Assembly: GCF_001423265.1 (NCBI RefSeq)
Contig: NZ_LMND01000023.1
Span: forward strand, 186,001 to 250,000
Length of the DNA stretch: 64,000 bases
Direction of reading: 5' to 3'
Source: Methylobacterium sp. Leaf108
GTDB taxonomy: Bacteria > Pseudomonadota > Alphaproteobacteria > Rhizobiales > Beijerinckiaceae
Shown here piece after piece: positions 21,267 to 30,929 of this stretch. Within the stretch, counting starts at the first letter, position 1. The number at the start of each line of letters is the position of its first letter. Below the pieces are notes generated by a model, which did not search any database, was not told the DNA's origin, and saw only the letters and a program-made list of their open reading frames with translations. Made by a program: the position numbers and the translations under genes.

Positions 21267-21275
21267 ACAGGCGAA

Positions 21276-21307
21276 CGGAGGGGCCGCCGTTGCAGGCGGC
21301 CCCTCCG
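21276..21307. terminator. Hairpin between channel gene and small membrane protein gene
   Basis: CGGAGGGGCCGCC (21276-21288) pairs perfectly with 21295-21307 across a 6-base loop, giving a 13-bp GC stem between two convergent genes. No T-run, but placement fits a bidirectional terminator. Confidence 0.65.
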
Positions 21308-21323
21308 CGGGATCGGTTCGGGC

Positions 21324-21422
21324 TCAGGCGGCGAGCAGCAGGTGAGCCGATTGATAGACGGTGACGATCAGGCCCGCCGCACAGACGGCGGCCATGACGT
21401 AGGTGAAGGTCTTCAACAGCAT
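21324..21422 (-). CDS. Small single-helix membrane protein
   Basis: 32-codon open frame starting MLLKTFTYVMAAVCAAGL and ending SAHLLLAA. Almost the whole product is one hydrophobic helix with a lysine near its start, so it would insert in the inner membrane. An upstream GGAA can serve as a weak ribosome-binding site. It lies 22 bases after the small secreted-protein gene on the same strand. No family is recognised; a coding assignment is plausible rather than proven. Confidence 0.45.
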   Translation of the reverse strand: MLLKTFTYVMAAVCAAGLIVTVYQSAHLLLAA

Positions 21423-21444
21423 CCGTTCGTTCCGAGGGGCCGGA

Positions 21445-21705
21445 TCAGCAGCGGTTGCCGCCGGAGGTCTGGCCGTACTGCTGGACGGGGAAGTTCTGCT
21501 GGTTGGCATTGCCTTCGGCGGCCGAACTCATCGGACAACCGAAATACGCCGGCGGGCGACGGACGTCGTTGATCGAGCCCGTGGTCTCCACATCGTAGGG
21601 CGAGAAGGTCGTGTAGCGAGAGGGTCTCTCGAAAGCCATCGCGGACGAGATCGGAGCAACGCCAATGACAAGGGCGGTGGCAATAGCGGCGATACGGGTC
21701 TTCAT
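21445..21705 (-). CDS. Small secreted protein with Sec signal peptide
   Basis: 86 residues: MKTRIAAIATALVIGVAPIS followed by an AMA cleavage site near residue 24, so the mature ~62-residue product is exported. The mature part is Asn/Gln/Tyr/Gly-rich with two cysteines (one near the middle, one at the C-terminus), which could form a disulfide. No family recognised. A perfect 8-bp inverted repeat lies 27 bases upstream of its start (21732-21751), perhaps an operator. The next gene on the strand is the 32-codon membrane protein. Confidence 0.75.
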   Translation of the reverse strand: MKTRIAAIATALVIGVAPISSAMAFERPSRYTTFSPYDVETTGSINDVRRPPAYFGCPMSSAAEGNANQQNFPVQQYGQTSGGNRC

Positions 21706-22018
21706 AATGGCTTGCTAGCTCCTTGACAGTACGGACCAACTGTTTGGTCCGCTTCTCACTGTGTAAGCCAGATATGGGGTGCCGATCTCATCCATGACGT
21801 GCGCGCAGGCACATGAGCGGCCGGATTAAAACCGTCGGCTGCACCCGGTCTCGCGCCGTCACCGCCGGGGGAAGAATAAAACGGTTCGTCGCCCGGCGTT
21901 TCTCCAGGGCAAGCGTCTCTCCGGGGCAAGCCTCGCTTCAAAGCAGGTCTCGACGAGCCGCCTGTCGGCGACCGTCCGGTTCGCCGCGGTCGCGAAAGAC
22001 TCGCCGCGGTCGATGCGG
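21706..22018. other. Intergenic region downstream of cobT
   Basis: 313 bases with no supportable gene. It holds the leader of the small secreted-protein gene, an inverted repeat at 21732-21751, and an imperfect duplication around 21895-21935 (two copies of a CTCC-GGGCAAGC pattern). Confidence 0.55.
21732..21751. promoter_or_regulatory. Operator-like inverted repeat CGGACCAA-N4-TTGGTCCG
   Basis: Perfect 8-bp inverted repeat with a 4-base centre, upstream of the small secreted-protein gene on the minus strand. Symmetry and spacing resemble TetR-type operators; it could also be a short transcript hairpin. No regulator gene is adjacent. Confidence 0.4.
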
Positions 22019-23050
22019 TCAGGCCGGACCCGCGACCCCCGCCTGCGCGAACGTCGCCATGTCGCGGTGGCAGGCCAGGGCGCCCTTGAGCACGCCGATC
22101 GCCATCGCGGCGCCTGAGCCTTCGCCGAGGCGCATTCCGAGGGCCAGCAGCGGGACCAGTCCGAGCCGTTCGAGCACGTCGGCATGGGCACCCTCCGCCG
22201 AGACGTGGCCGGAGAGGCAATGGTCGAGGGCGGCCGGGTCGATGGCGTGGAGCACCGCCGCCGCCGCGGTGGCGACGTAACCGTCGAGGACCACCGGCAC
22301 CCGCTGCAGGCGGGCGGCGAGAATGGCGCCGGCCATGGCGGCGATCTCGCGGCCGCCCAGGCGCGCCAGGACCTCCAACGGATCGTCGAGGTGGCCGGCG
22401 TGGTGGGCGAGCGCGTCGGTCACGGCCTGCGTCTTGCGGGTCAGCCCGGCCTGGTCGACCCCCGTGCCGCGGCCGACCCAATGGGCCGGCTCGCCGCCGT
22501 AGAGGGCCGCGTAGATCGCCGCGGCGATGGTGGTGTTGCCGATGCCCATCTCGCCGAGCCCCAGGCAATCGGTGCCGGCGGCCACCGCCTCCATGCCGAA
22601 GGCCATGGTCGCCACGCAGTCCTTCTCGGAGAAGGCGGGGCCGGCGCAGATGTCGCCGGTGGGCAGGTCGATGGCCAGATCGAACACCTTGAAGCCGAGG
22701 CCGTAGGCGGCGCAGATCTGGTTGATGGCGCCGCCGCCGGCGGCGAACGTGTCGAGCATCTGCCGGTTCACCTCCGGCGGGAACGCCGAGACGCCGCGGG
22801 CGACGACCCCGTGGCTGCCGGCGAAGACGCAGACCAGCGGCCGGTCCAGGCTCGGCCGGCCCTTGCCCTGCCAGGCGGCGAGCCATTCCACCAGGCGTTC
22901 GAGGCGACCGAGGGCGCCGGCGGGCTTGGTCAACATCGCGTCGCGCTCGCGCACCATGGCGAGGGCGTCGCCGTCCGGGCCGGGCATCGTGGCGATCAGG
23001 CGGCGGATGTCCGCGAACGGGCCTTCCTCGGACGGTGTCTCGACGGTCAT
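22019..23050 (-). CDS. cobT: Nicotinate-nucleotide--dimethylbenzimidazole phosphoribosyltransferase
   Basis: 343 residues. Makes alpha-ribazole phosphate, the lower-ligand nucleotide of cobalamin. Family motifs include [13 protein letters not shown] near residue 40, [26 protein letters not shown] (with the catalytic region) and the C-terminal [24 protein letters not shown] at 23050 matches the family N-terminus. It is divergent from cobS, the next step in nucleotide-loop assembly, across 92 bases. Confidence 0.95.
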   Translation of the reverse strand: MTVETPSEEGPFADIRRLIATMPGPDGDALAMVRERDAMLTKPAGALGRLERLVEWLAAWQGKGRPSLDRPLVCVFAGSHGVVARGVSAFPPEVNRQMLDTFAAGGGAINQICAAYGLGFKVFDLAIDLPTGDICAGPAFSEKDCVATMAFGMEAVAAGTDCLGLGEMGIGNTTIAAAIYAALYGGEPAHWVGRGTGVDQAGLTRKTQAVTDALAHHAGHLDDPLEVLARLGGREIAAMAGAILAARLQRVPVVLDGYVATAAAAVLHAIDPAALDHCLSGHVSAEGAHADVLERLGLVPLLALGMRLGEGSGAAMAIGVLKGALACHRDMATFAQAGVAGPA

Positions 23051-23142
23051 GGCGACATCCCTCGCGCGGGTCGGGCCGGGATGGCGGCGCGCTGTCGCTC
23101 CGCTATAGCTTTCGCAGGTGCGAGGGTGAAGGCGGGCCGACC

Positions 23143-23973
23143 ATGGCGCAGGATGCGCGCGACATCGCGGAGCCCGGCTTTCCCGGGGCTCGGGCCGCCT
23201 ACGACCTCGCCGCGTGCCTGCGCTTCTACAGCCGGCTGCCGGTGCCGCGCCTGCCCGGCGAGGGCGACCCGCACGGCGTGCCCGATTTTCGCACCGCGCC
23301 GCGGATGCTGCCGCTGGCCGGCCTCGTCCTGGCACTCCCCTCGGGGCTCGTGCTGCTCGGCGCCTGGGCGCTCGGGCTCGGGCCGTTCCTGGCCGCGACC
23401 CTGGCGGTGGCGGCCGGCGTCCTCGTCACCGGCGCCCTGCACGAGGACGGGCTCGCGGACGTCGCCGACGGGTTCGGCGGCGGGGCCACCCGCGAGCGCC
23501 GTCTCGAGATCATGCGCGACAGCCGCATCGGCGCCTATGGCGGCGTCGCCCTGATGCTGTCGCTGGCCCTGCGCATCGGGGCGCTCGCGACCCTCCTCGA
23601 CCGGATCGAGGCCGTCGCCGCGGTGGCGCTGGTCCTGGCCGCGGCGCTGTCGCGCACGGCGGCGCTGTATCCCCTGGTGGCGCTCGATCCGGCCCGGCCG
23701 GGGGGCGCCGGCGCCGCGGTGGGACGCCCGAGCCGCCGGACTTTCGGCATCGCCGTGGTGCTCGGCCTGGGTCTCGCGGGTCTGAGCCTGCCGTTCGGTG
23801 TCCCGGTCGCCGCTCTCGCCCTGATGGTCGGCGGCTGCGCCCTCGCCGCCTGGGGCGTCGCCGGCCTCGCGCGGCGCAGCATCGGCGGCCAGACCGGCGA
23901 CGTGGTCGGGGCCTGCCAGCAGCTCGCCGAGATCGCGGCCCTCCTCGGTCTCCTTGTCGCGACCCCCGCCTGA
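23143..23973 (+). CDS. cobS: Adenosylcobinamide-GDP ribazoletransferase (cobalamin synthase)
   Basis: 276-residue inner-membrane enzyme joining adenosylcobinamide-GDP to alpha-ribazole. The hallmark acidic motif [17 protein letters not shown] lies near residues 100-116, followed by [15 protein letters not shown]; several hydrophobic helices fill the rest. ATG at 23143 is preferred to the longer frame, which overlaps the cobT promoter region. Divergent from cobT. Confidence 0.94.
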   Translation: MAQDARDIAEPGFPGARAAYDLAACLRFYSRLPVPRLPGEGDPHGVPDFRTAPRMLPLAGLVLALPSGLVLLGAWALGLGPFLAATLAVAAGVLVTGALHEDGLADVADGFGGGATRERRLEIMRDSRIGAYGGVALMLSLALRIGALATLLDRIEAVAAVALVLAAALSRTAALYPLVALDPARPGGAGAAVGRPSRRTFGIAVVLGLGLAGLSLPFGVPVAALALMVGGCALAAWGVAGLARRSIGGQTGDVVGACQQLAEIAALLGLLVATPA

Positions 23974-24024
23974 GGCCATGCCCTCGACTTGATCCCGGCC
24001 GCGCGGCCCGGCATGGAACGGGTC

Positions 24025-24228
24025 ATGATCAGCCTCGTCCAGAAAGCCTCCAGCCCCTGCACCAAGCTCTGCGTCCTCGACGATGGGCTGGGGCTGTGCG
24101 AGGGCTGCGGCCGCACCCGCGACGAGATCGCCCTGTGGGGGGGGATGCCGGAGGCCAGGCGCCGGGCGATCATGGCGACCCTGCCCGAGCGCCTGAGAGC
24201 CGCCCAGCGCCGCAAGGTGGCACGATGA
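24025..24228 (+). CDS. DUF1289 domain protein
   Basis: 67-residue cysteine-rich protein of the DUF1289 family: SSPCTKLCVLDDGLGLCEGCGRT followed by the EIALWGGMPEARRRAIMATLPERL helix. The four cysteines likely bind a metal or Fe-S centre; function is unknown, although some members are fused to or neighbour oxidoreductases. The start is uncertain: ATG at 24025 has GGAACGGG just upstream, with ATG at 24013 as alternative. Its stop codon overlaps the start of the aspartic protease gene (ATGA), implying translational coupling. Confidence 0.85.
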   Translation: MISLVQKASSPCTKLCVLDDGLGLCEGCGRTRDEIALWGGMPEARRRAIMATLPERLRAAQRRKVAR

Positions 24229-24914
24229 TCTACCTCGCCATCGGGGTGCTCGGCATCGCGCTCGTGGCCCTCGTCCTGAATCACGGCGAGGGTCGGATCG
24301 TCGGCCTCGAGCCGGAGCAGCTCGCGGGGCTGGCCGGCAGCGGCGCGCTGCTCGCGATGATCGCGGCCGGGTTCTGGGGCGAGTTCCGCAGCCGCATGGG
24401 CGAGAACCTGCGGGCCTTGGCGATCTGGGGCCTCCTCGGCCTCGCCTGCGTCGGCGCCTACGCCTATCGCGACGAGGCGCGCGAGGTCGGCAACCGCATC
24501 GTGGGCGAGCTGCGCCCCGGCAGCGCCACCACCGGGCCGGGCGGCAGCGTCACCATCGCCCGGCGGGCGGGCGGCGACTTCCAGGTGAGGGCGGCGGTGA
24601 ACGGGCGGGTACAGACCTTCGTCTTCGACACCGGCGCCAGCGCCGTGGTGCTGACCGCCGAGAACGCCGCCGCCCTCTCGCTGACGCCCAAGGAGTCGGA
24701 ATTCAGCGTGCGGATCTCCACCGCCAACGGCACCACGGTGGCCGCGCCGGCCTACCTCGACAGCCTCGCGGTGGGCGACATCACCCTGAGGCGGGTCTCG
24801 GCGCTGATCAGCCGTCCGGGCGCCCTGTCCGACAATCTCCTCGGCATGAGCTTTCTCAGCCGCCTCGGCTCCTACGAGGTCCGCGGCGACCGGCTGACCC
24901 TTCGCGCGCCCTGA
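24225..24914 (+). CDS. Membrane-anchored retropepsin-like aspartic protease (TIGR02281 type)
   Basis: 229 residues. Three N-terminal hydrophobic segments (about 1-20, 34-50 and 63-80) anchor a C-terminal clan AA aspartic protease domain with the active-site motif FVFDTGASAVVLT near residue 132. A single catalytic aspartate per chain implies dimerisation, as in retropepsins. Rickettsial homologues are membrane proteases; substrate here unknown. Its ATG overlaps the preceding DUF1289 stop. Confidence 0.87.
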   Translation: MIYLAIGVLGIALVALVLNHGEGRIVGLEPEQLAGLAGSGALLAMIAAGFWGEFRSRMGENLRALAIWGLLGLACVGAYAYRDEAREVGNRIVGELRPGSATTGPGGSVTIARRAGGDFQVRAAVNGRVQTFVFDTGASAVVLTAENAAALSLTPKESEFSVRISTANGTTVAAPAYLDSLAVGDITLRRVSALISRPGALSDNLLGMSFLSRLGSYEVRGDRLTLRAP

Positions 24915-24918
24915 CCGT

Positions 24919-25938
<1,020 letters not shown>

Positions 25939-26343
25939 GTGTCGTCGTTTCCGGCTGTTCCGTTTGCGGCCGTTCGGGCCGGTTTTTCCACCCGCTTCGT
26001 TCCGTCCAGCTCTGCAACGCTGTCGTCCGTCGCTCACACCGTACGGCATGGGGCGGGATGCGACGCGGAGGCAATCGTCGAGCGCTGGCGGACGGACGGG
26101 ACGACCGGATACCATGCGCGGGTGGTCGTCAAAAGGGACGGGCAGATCCGCCGGGAAACCCGGCATGGTTTAGATAAAAAGACGCAAAGGGTGGAGGCTT
26201 GCCATATTCTCCGACCGTAGTTGCTCTATGGACAGGAATAAGCCTCTTGGTGCAGCAATCCTCCTCAGAGGGTATCCTTCGGTGCTACTGAAGCGGCGAC
26301 CTTCGTCTGCCACCTGCCTCCCGGAAGATTGAGATAACCCCAC
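25939..26343. other. Left junction of AT-richer island
   Basis: 405 bases without a supportable gene. Base composition changes from strongly GC-rich to AT-richer near 26165. No tRNA, direct repeat or transposase remnant was seen at the junction. Confidence 0.5.
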
Positions 26344-27378
26344 ATGCTTGATGCCCTGTCCACATTGCGTCGATGCCAAGCGATGTGGGGAAGCTATGAG
26401 ATTGTCCATGAGCGCCCCAGCGTCAGTGATGTGCGAGATGTCATCGCTTTGCCAACCGATCCGGGAGGTTCTTGGGGTATCTTTAACCGCTCGGGTCGCG
26501 CGCTCGATGAGGCAATGGATAGGCATGGACCAAATGGCACGATTGGCGATAGGAAGACCCAAGTTCCGATCAGTACCCTTCGAAGTGCTCTCAATACAGT
26601 TGACGAAACTTATATCTACGGCGGGTTCGTCAATTTACATTTCGGCCATTTCATAGTAAATACCCTGCCGCGACTTTGGCCATTGATCGATCGGGCCAAT
26701 GATAATTATAAAATACTCTTTCACGGTCAGGGAAATCCAAAGGATTGGTTTGGGTTGCCCTTTATTCGAGATTTGTTTGGCGCTCTCGGCCTCACGGAAG
26801 ACCGAATCGTTTTTATTGACCGTCCGATGGTTTTCTCGCGATTGATCGTCCCCCATCCAAGCTTCCAAGAACAAAGCTTCGCCCATCGTGCGTTCGGTCA
26901 GCTCTGTAGGATGATTGGCGATAATATCTTGCGAGATCACCCACTGCAGCAAGAAAGAAATATGGCTCCCGCATATCTTTCTAAAGGTAATCTAAAATCC
27001 GGCGTTGGCCGCTTTGCAAACGAAAATGTTGTTACTGAAATTTTATCGGCATCGGGCATCGAGATAATCTACCCAGAAACTCTAGCACTTCCGGAGCAAA
27101 TAGCGCTATTTAGAGACAGGCAGACAATATTGGGAACGGCTGGTTCGGCGTTTCATAATTCGGTATTTGTCACTTCTCGTGCAAAAATTATCTGTATTTC
27201 TCCAAGTTGCTATCCAAATAGCAACTTCATGATGTTGGATGCCCTGTCCGGTACGCATGTGACATACCTGTACGCCGCCGGCACAGAGACTATCGTTGGA
27301 GGCGAGGCAGGGTTTCTAACGACGCTGAAATTTTCAAACCCCGAGGCCGTGGCCAAGGAAATGCTCCAGCTTCTGTAG
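26344..27378 (+). CDS. Glycosyltransferase family 61 (DUF563) protein
   Basis: 344 residues. The segment YGGFVNLHFGHFIVNTLPRL near residues 90-110 and LGTAGSAFHNSVF near 268-281 are characteristic of the GT61/DUF563 family, which transfers xylose or GlcNAc-like sugars in plants and surface sugars in bacteria. No signal peptide or membrane helix, so cytoplasmic. Codon use and GC are clearly unlike the housekeeping neighbours, suggesting horizontal acquisition. It forms an island with two methyltransferase genes, together consistent with decoration of a surface polysaccharide. Confidence 0.82.
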   Translation: MLDALSTLRRCQAMWGSYEIVHERPSVSDVRDVIALPTDPGGSWGIFNRSGRALDEAMDRHGPNGTIGDRKTQVPISTLRSALNTVDETYIYGGFVNLHFGHFIVNTLPRLWPLIDRANDNYKILFHGQGNPKDWFGLPFIRDLFGALGLTEDRIVFIDRPMVFSRLIVPHPSFQEQSFAHRAFGQLCRMIGDNILRDHPLQQERNMAPAYLSKGNLKSGVGRFANENVVTEILSASGIEIIYPETLALPEQIALFRDRQTILGTAGSAFHNSVFVTSRAKIICISPSCYPNSNFMMLDALSGTHVTYLYAAGTETIVGGEAGFLTTLKFSNPEAVAKEMLQLL

Positions 27379-27406
27379 ATTTCTCCCGCTCCGCCTCTAC
27401 TGTTCG

Positions 27407-28120
27407 TTAGTAGTTTGCTCGCAGCGTGTCATCGCCGACCATTTTCATGGCCTTGTTAATGAGGGGCGCTCGCTCAAATACAAGGATACTGTCGTAGGCC
27501 GTCATGGCCACCGTTTGGCGAGTGAAAGCGGACGGGGTGGTTGTTCCATCGCGGATATGATCGGCGTTGAGATCGTCGATCAGGGCTTTGAAACGTTCGA
27601 CAATCGATCGCGGATCGCCTTTTCCGCCGCCGTAATCGGGCCAGTACGCCGTGTGCATGTCTTCGATCATGTAAACGCCATTCGACGCTATTTTTTCGTA
27701 TAGGAAATCAAAGCTCTTGTTGACATGCTCCATGTGGTGGCTGCCATCGTCAAGAACTGCGTCGAATGTGCCAAATTCGTCCAAGAGGGACTGTAGGAAG
27801 ACTGGATCGGATTGGTCGCCGATTCGAACCGAAACCTGTTCGTCAGCGTATTGTCGACACACTTCGTTGATGTCGATTGTAACGATGCGGGCGAGTGGCC
27901 CAAGCCACCGTTTCCACATCTGAGACGAGCCGCCGTTGCCCGCCCCAATTTCTAGAAAAGTCACGGGCTGTCCGACGTAACGCCCAAAATGGCGTTCGTA
28001 AGCAAAAAAGTAGTGTCCCGCTTTGTGGATGGGGCGACCAGTATTGGCGAGAAAAATTTCGTACAGTGACATTGCCGTCATTTCCAATCCGCTCACCGAG
28101 CTACCGGCCATCTCTATCAT
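27407..28120 (-). CDS. Class I SAM-dependent methyltransferase (CmcI/rhamnosyl O-methyltransferase-like)
   Basis: About 237 residues. The SAM-binding motif is VTFLEIGAGNGGSSQMWKRW, followed by IVTIDINEVC and the metal/active-site region FDAVLDDGSHHMEHV and MIEDMHTAYWPDYGGG. This pattern fits the sugar O-methyltransferases and cephalosporin hydroxylase-like CmcI group, which are Mg2+-dependent. The start is uncertain: ATG at 28120 is used, with a TTG at 28177 as a longer choice; neither has a good ribosome-binding site. The gene is convergent with the GT61 gene, 28 bases away, in the AT-richer island. Methylation of a glycan sugar is inferred. Confidence 0.8.
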   Translation of the reverse strand: MIEMAGSSVSGLEMTAMSLYEIFLANTGRPIHKAGHYFFAYERHFGRYVGQPVTFLEIGAGNGGSSQMWKRWLGPLARIVTIDINEVCRQYADEQVSVRIGDQSDPVFLQSLLDEFGTFDAVLDDGSHHMEHVNKSFDFLYEKIASNGVYMIEDMHTAYWPDYGGGKGDPRSIVERFKALIDDLNADHIRDGTTTPSAFTRQTVAMTAYDSILVFERAPLINKAMKMVGDDTLRANY

Positions 28121-28177
28121 AGGGAAACTGGCATAGGGAAACCGGGCTTTTGAAGAAAATAGCGGCTGTTTGCTCAA

Positions 28178-28682
28178 GACGCTCTGGAACTGGGTTCGGC
28201 ACGCCGAGAGGTGCCGCTACGATCGTCCTCTCACCGAACGGTGATCTGGCTTGCCAAGGCCGAGGTGATCCACCGGTGAGGCCCATGGCAATCATTCGGA
28301 GCAATTGCGTCCGCTACCCTCCAATGGGTCGGCGGGTTCGACACCTGAGGCCTGCTCGAATCCATCGGGAGTATCCCTCCCGGTAAAGCCGAAGAGCGCT
28401 CCGACCAAGAGCCAAGCCTCGGCCGCCCGACCGAAACCAAACGCTCTCCGGAAAATGCAGTGTGGTTCATTTTCTCCGGTAAGCATGCAACGCCGGGCAT
28501 CGGTGCATCTGGCCGAGCGCGCCGCAAAAGCTGACGATCGGATTCAAGATCGCATCCCTTGGCCGATCCGCTGGCGCGTCACACAAATGCTCGGCCAAGG
28601 TGTAGCCGGCAATCCTACCACAGCCGATTGACGATGCCCGCCTCCGCTGGAATAACCGCCGTCAACGCGGGTTGGAGGCAGT
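28178..28682. other. 505-base gap inside the island
   Basis: Between the two methyltransferase genes. Overlapping short open frames on both strands (for example 28305-28631 plus and 28231-28527 minus) have no recognisable motif. It may be the remains of a decayed gene, but I cannot name it. A duplicated TTTCCCTAT pattern lies just left of the gap near 28118-28142. Confidence 0.5.
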
Positions 28683-29468
28683 ATGTCAGAGGCAGTCGAA
28701 TTTGAGGTATTTGGCGAGCGGTTTAATATCGTTCCTCCAGATGTGCATGATAATGTGGCAGGCCAGTTCGCTGACGGCTCGTTTGAGCGTCCAATGCCTG
28801 CCGTTCTCTTGAGCTTGGCCCGTACATCTGGCAACGGCGTCATGTTCGATATCGGCGCTAACAATGGCGTCTATACGTTGCTTGCATGCGCCTCCAACCC
28901 CGGCTTGATATCCCACGCGTTCGAGCCATACCCGCCGGTCATCAGCATCTTGCAGCAGACGATTGCGGCGAATGCCTTTCGCGATCGCGTCACGCTGCAT
29001 CAAGTGGCCTTGTCCGATGCCAATGGCACGGCACAGCTATACGTCCCCGATGCTGGACATGGTTTGCTGGAAACTAGCTGTTCGCTGAACTCCGAATTTC
29101 AACAGTTCGCCGGTTCCGTGTCGGTGCCGACGCGGCGGCTGGACGACATGCACCTGCCTGCCCCTTCGTTCATCAAGCTAGACGTCGAGGGGCACGAGCC
29201 CGCCGTCCTGGCCGGCGCCCGTCGTACGTTGCGCGAGGCTCGGCCAATCCTGTTCATCGAGGTGCTAAGGGAGGCGGACACGACCTTGGTCAACGAGATC
29301 GCCGCCACCGACGGCTTTCAACGCTACCGCCTGCATCAAGACGGGTATGTGCTGCGTGAGGACGTCGTCGCCTTCGATCTCGCGGCCTGGAACCACGTTC
29401 TCGTCCCGCACGCCAAAACCGCAATGTTCGAGTCCGCAGTCGCTACGGCCGACGTGCCGTTGCGATAG
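28683..29468 (+). CDS. FkbM family methyltransferase
   Basis: 261 residues. SAM-binding motif GVMFDIGANNGVYTLLA near residues 53-69, then HAFEPYPPVISILQQTIAAN and the FkbM hallmark SFIKLDVEGHEPAVLAGA near residues 160-178. FkbM enzymes O-methylate polyketides or sugars; beside glycosyltransferase genes the target is usually a surface glycan. A GGAGG ribosome-binding site precedes the ATG. It is the last gene of the island and is closer in GC content to the chromosome than the GT61 gene. Confidence 0.88.
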   Translation: MSEAVEFEVFGERFNIVPPDVHDNVAGQFADGSFERPMPAVLLSLARTSGNGVMFDIGANNGVYTLLACASNPGLISHAFEPYPPVISILQQTIAANAFRDRVTLHQVALSDANGTAQLYVPDAGHGLLETSCSLNSEFQQFAGSVSVPTRRLDDMHLPAPSFIKLDVEGHEPAVLAGARRTLREARPILFIEVLREADTTLVNEIAATDGFQRYRLHQDGYVLREDVVAFDLAAWNHVLVPHAKTAMFESAVATADVPLR

Positions 29469-29676
29469 CCCGATCGCTCAAGATCCCGTCATGGCCCGGC
29501 CGCCTCCACTGGCGGTCGGGTCGTTTGCGTTTAAGCCCTCGCCCCGCTTCGCCATTGCTCGAGCGATGGCTCGACCAATCTGCGCAGCCTTGTCCCCTCA
29601 GGCGCGCCAGGCCTCGTTGCGACGACCGGGTTCGGTTTCGACGTAAGCCTTCCGCCTAGCCATTGCAGACGACGGC

Positions 29677-30243
29677 TCAGTGGTCGTGCTTGCAGTCCGG
29701 GCCGTGGACGTGGCCATGGTCGTGAGCCGCGTGGTCGTGCCCGTGATCCTGGTGGCCGTCACCGGCGTGGGCCTGGTGATCGTGCGCGTGATGATCGTGG
29801 CCGCATTGGCTGTGGTCGTGCGCGGCGCGCTCGGGCTTGAAGGCGCGCGAGACGGCCTGCGCGGTGCAGCCCTGGCCGCGGACGAGCTCGGCCACCGCCG
29901 CGTCGGCCGGGACGTAGAGCACGTCGGGCCCGATTTCGGCGGCCACGTGGTTGCCGCCGAGCTGCCAGGCCAAGCGCATGAGGCGGGCCGGGTTCTCGGC
30001 CCGCACCGCGATCAGCGGTTCGGCCGCCGCGCGCACCGCCACCAGGCGGCCGTCGTCGAGGCGCAGGGCGTCCCCGTCCTCCAGCCCCGTGGTCGCGGTG
30101 AGGGCGAGGGTGAGGCCCAGGCCCCCCTGCCCGGTGATCTCGCCCGTCGTCGCCTGCCGGGCGGCGTGGTCGAGGATCACGGTGTCGACCACGGCCTCCG
30201 GGCGGACGGCCGGCTTGCGGACGATGGTGGTGGCGCGCAGCAT
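29677..30243 (-). CDS. ureE: Urease accessory protein UreE
   Basis: 188-residue nickel metallochaperone that delivers Ni to urease. The N-terminal and Ni-binding core domains are present (GLTLALTATTGLEDGDALRL; LAWQLGGNHVAAEI with the conserved histidine), and the last ~50 residues are an extreme His/Asp-rich tail (HDHHAHDHQAHAGDGHQDH and more) for nickel storage. No other urease gene (ureABC, DFG) is adjacent, so it is an orphan in this window. Confidence 0.93.
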   Translation of the reverse strand: MLRATTIVRKPAVRPEAVVDTVILDHAARQATTGEITGQGGLGLTLALTATTGLEDGDALRLDDGRLVAVRAAAEPLIAVRAENPARLMRLAWQLGGNHVAAEIGPDVLYVPADAAVAELVRGQGCTAQAVSRAFKPERAAHDHSQCGHDHHAHDHQAHAGDGHQDHGHDHAAHDHGHVHGPDCKHDH

Positions 30244-30463
30244 GATGTCCTCGGTGACCGACCCCGGACCTGTGGGGATCGGGCCTCTCTAAAGGGTTTT
30301 CCATGCGAACGGAAAGCGTGGGCGGAACCGAATGCCGCCAGGGTGCATTCATGAGCCTGTACGGCTAAGCTCATCCCAGCGCGGTGATCCGCCGGATCGT
30401 CGAGCCTGACCCATCACGGCGCAAAGCCGGACCCGATCCACTGCACAAGGGACCTCCGCCATC

Positions 30464-30733
30464 ATGAAGAAGCTCATCGCCACGGCCCTCGCGGGCGCCC
30501 TCGCCCTCTCGCTCGGCGCCTGCAACACCCCCGAGGACCGCGCCCTCGGCGGCGCCGGCCTCGGCGCCCTGGCGGGAGCCGCCATCGGCGGAGCCGCCAC
30601 CGGCCGCGCCGGCGGCGCCCTGGCCGGTGCCGCCATCGGCGGAGCCGGCGGTGCCATCGTCGGCGCCGCCAGCGCGCCGCGCTGCCCCTACGGCACCTAC
30701 CGCGACGCCTACGGCGACGTGTACTGCCGCTGA
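30464..30733 (+). CDS. Small glycine-zipper lipoprotein
   Basis: 89 residues. The signal peptide MKKLIATALAGALALSLGAC ends in a lipobox LGAC, so the mature protein would be a lipoprotein. It then has alternating Gly/Ala segments (GLGALAGAAIGGAA, repeated twice), a glycine-zipper membrane-inserting pattern, and a C-terminal RCPYGTYRDAYGDVYCR with two cysteines. Similar proteins are annotated as YMGG-like or glycine-zipper lipoproteins of unknown function. It is followed by a strong hairpin. Confidence 0.82.
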   Translation: MKKLIATALAGALALSLGACNTPEDRALGGAGLGALAGAAIGGAATGRAGGALAGAAIGGAGGAIVGAASAPRCPYGTYRDAYGDVYCR

Positions 30734-30771
30734 GCCCATCGCGCCGATCGGCCGGTCTTCACGGCCGGCGA

Positions 30772-30806
30772 AGGAGGGGCTGGAACCGACGGTTCCGGCC
30801 CCTTCT
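30772..30806 (+). terminator. Hairpin after the glycine-zipper lipoprotein gene
   Basis: About 16 paired bases (left arm from 30772, loop GAC at 30788-30790, right arm to 30806), with the perfectly complementary core GGAACC/GGTTCC and GGGGC/GCCCC. A short T-rich stretch follows. Probable terminator before the TerB-DnaJ gene. Confidence 0.6.
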
Positions 30807-30929
30807 CGCATCTGCGCTATCGCTTTTGCACCTGCGTGCTCCGGTGTATGGCTTGCGCCCGATGCCGTGTTCCCGTGCCGAGACGATGACCGTCGACTTC
30901 CCTCCCGTCCACACCGACCGGCCCCTGCG

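Noticed and set aside
23051..23142. Cobalamin riboswitch between cobT and cobS
   Set aside because: Only 92 bases, too short for a B12 riboswitch and no recognisable B12-box.
26344..29468. Island as a prophage or transposon
   Set aside because: No integrase, transposase, tRNA end or flanking direct repeat seen.
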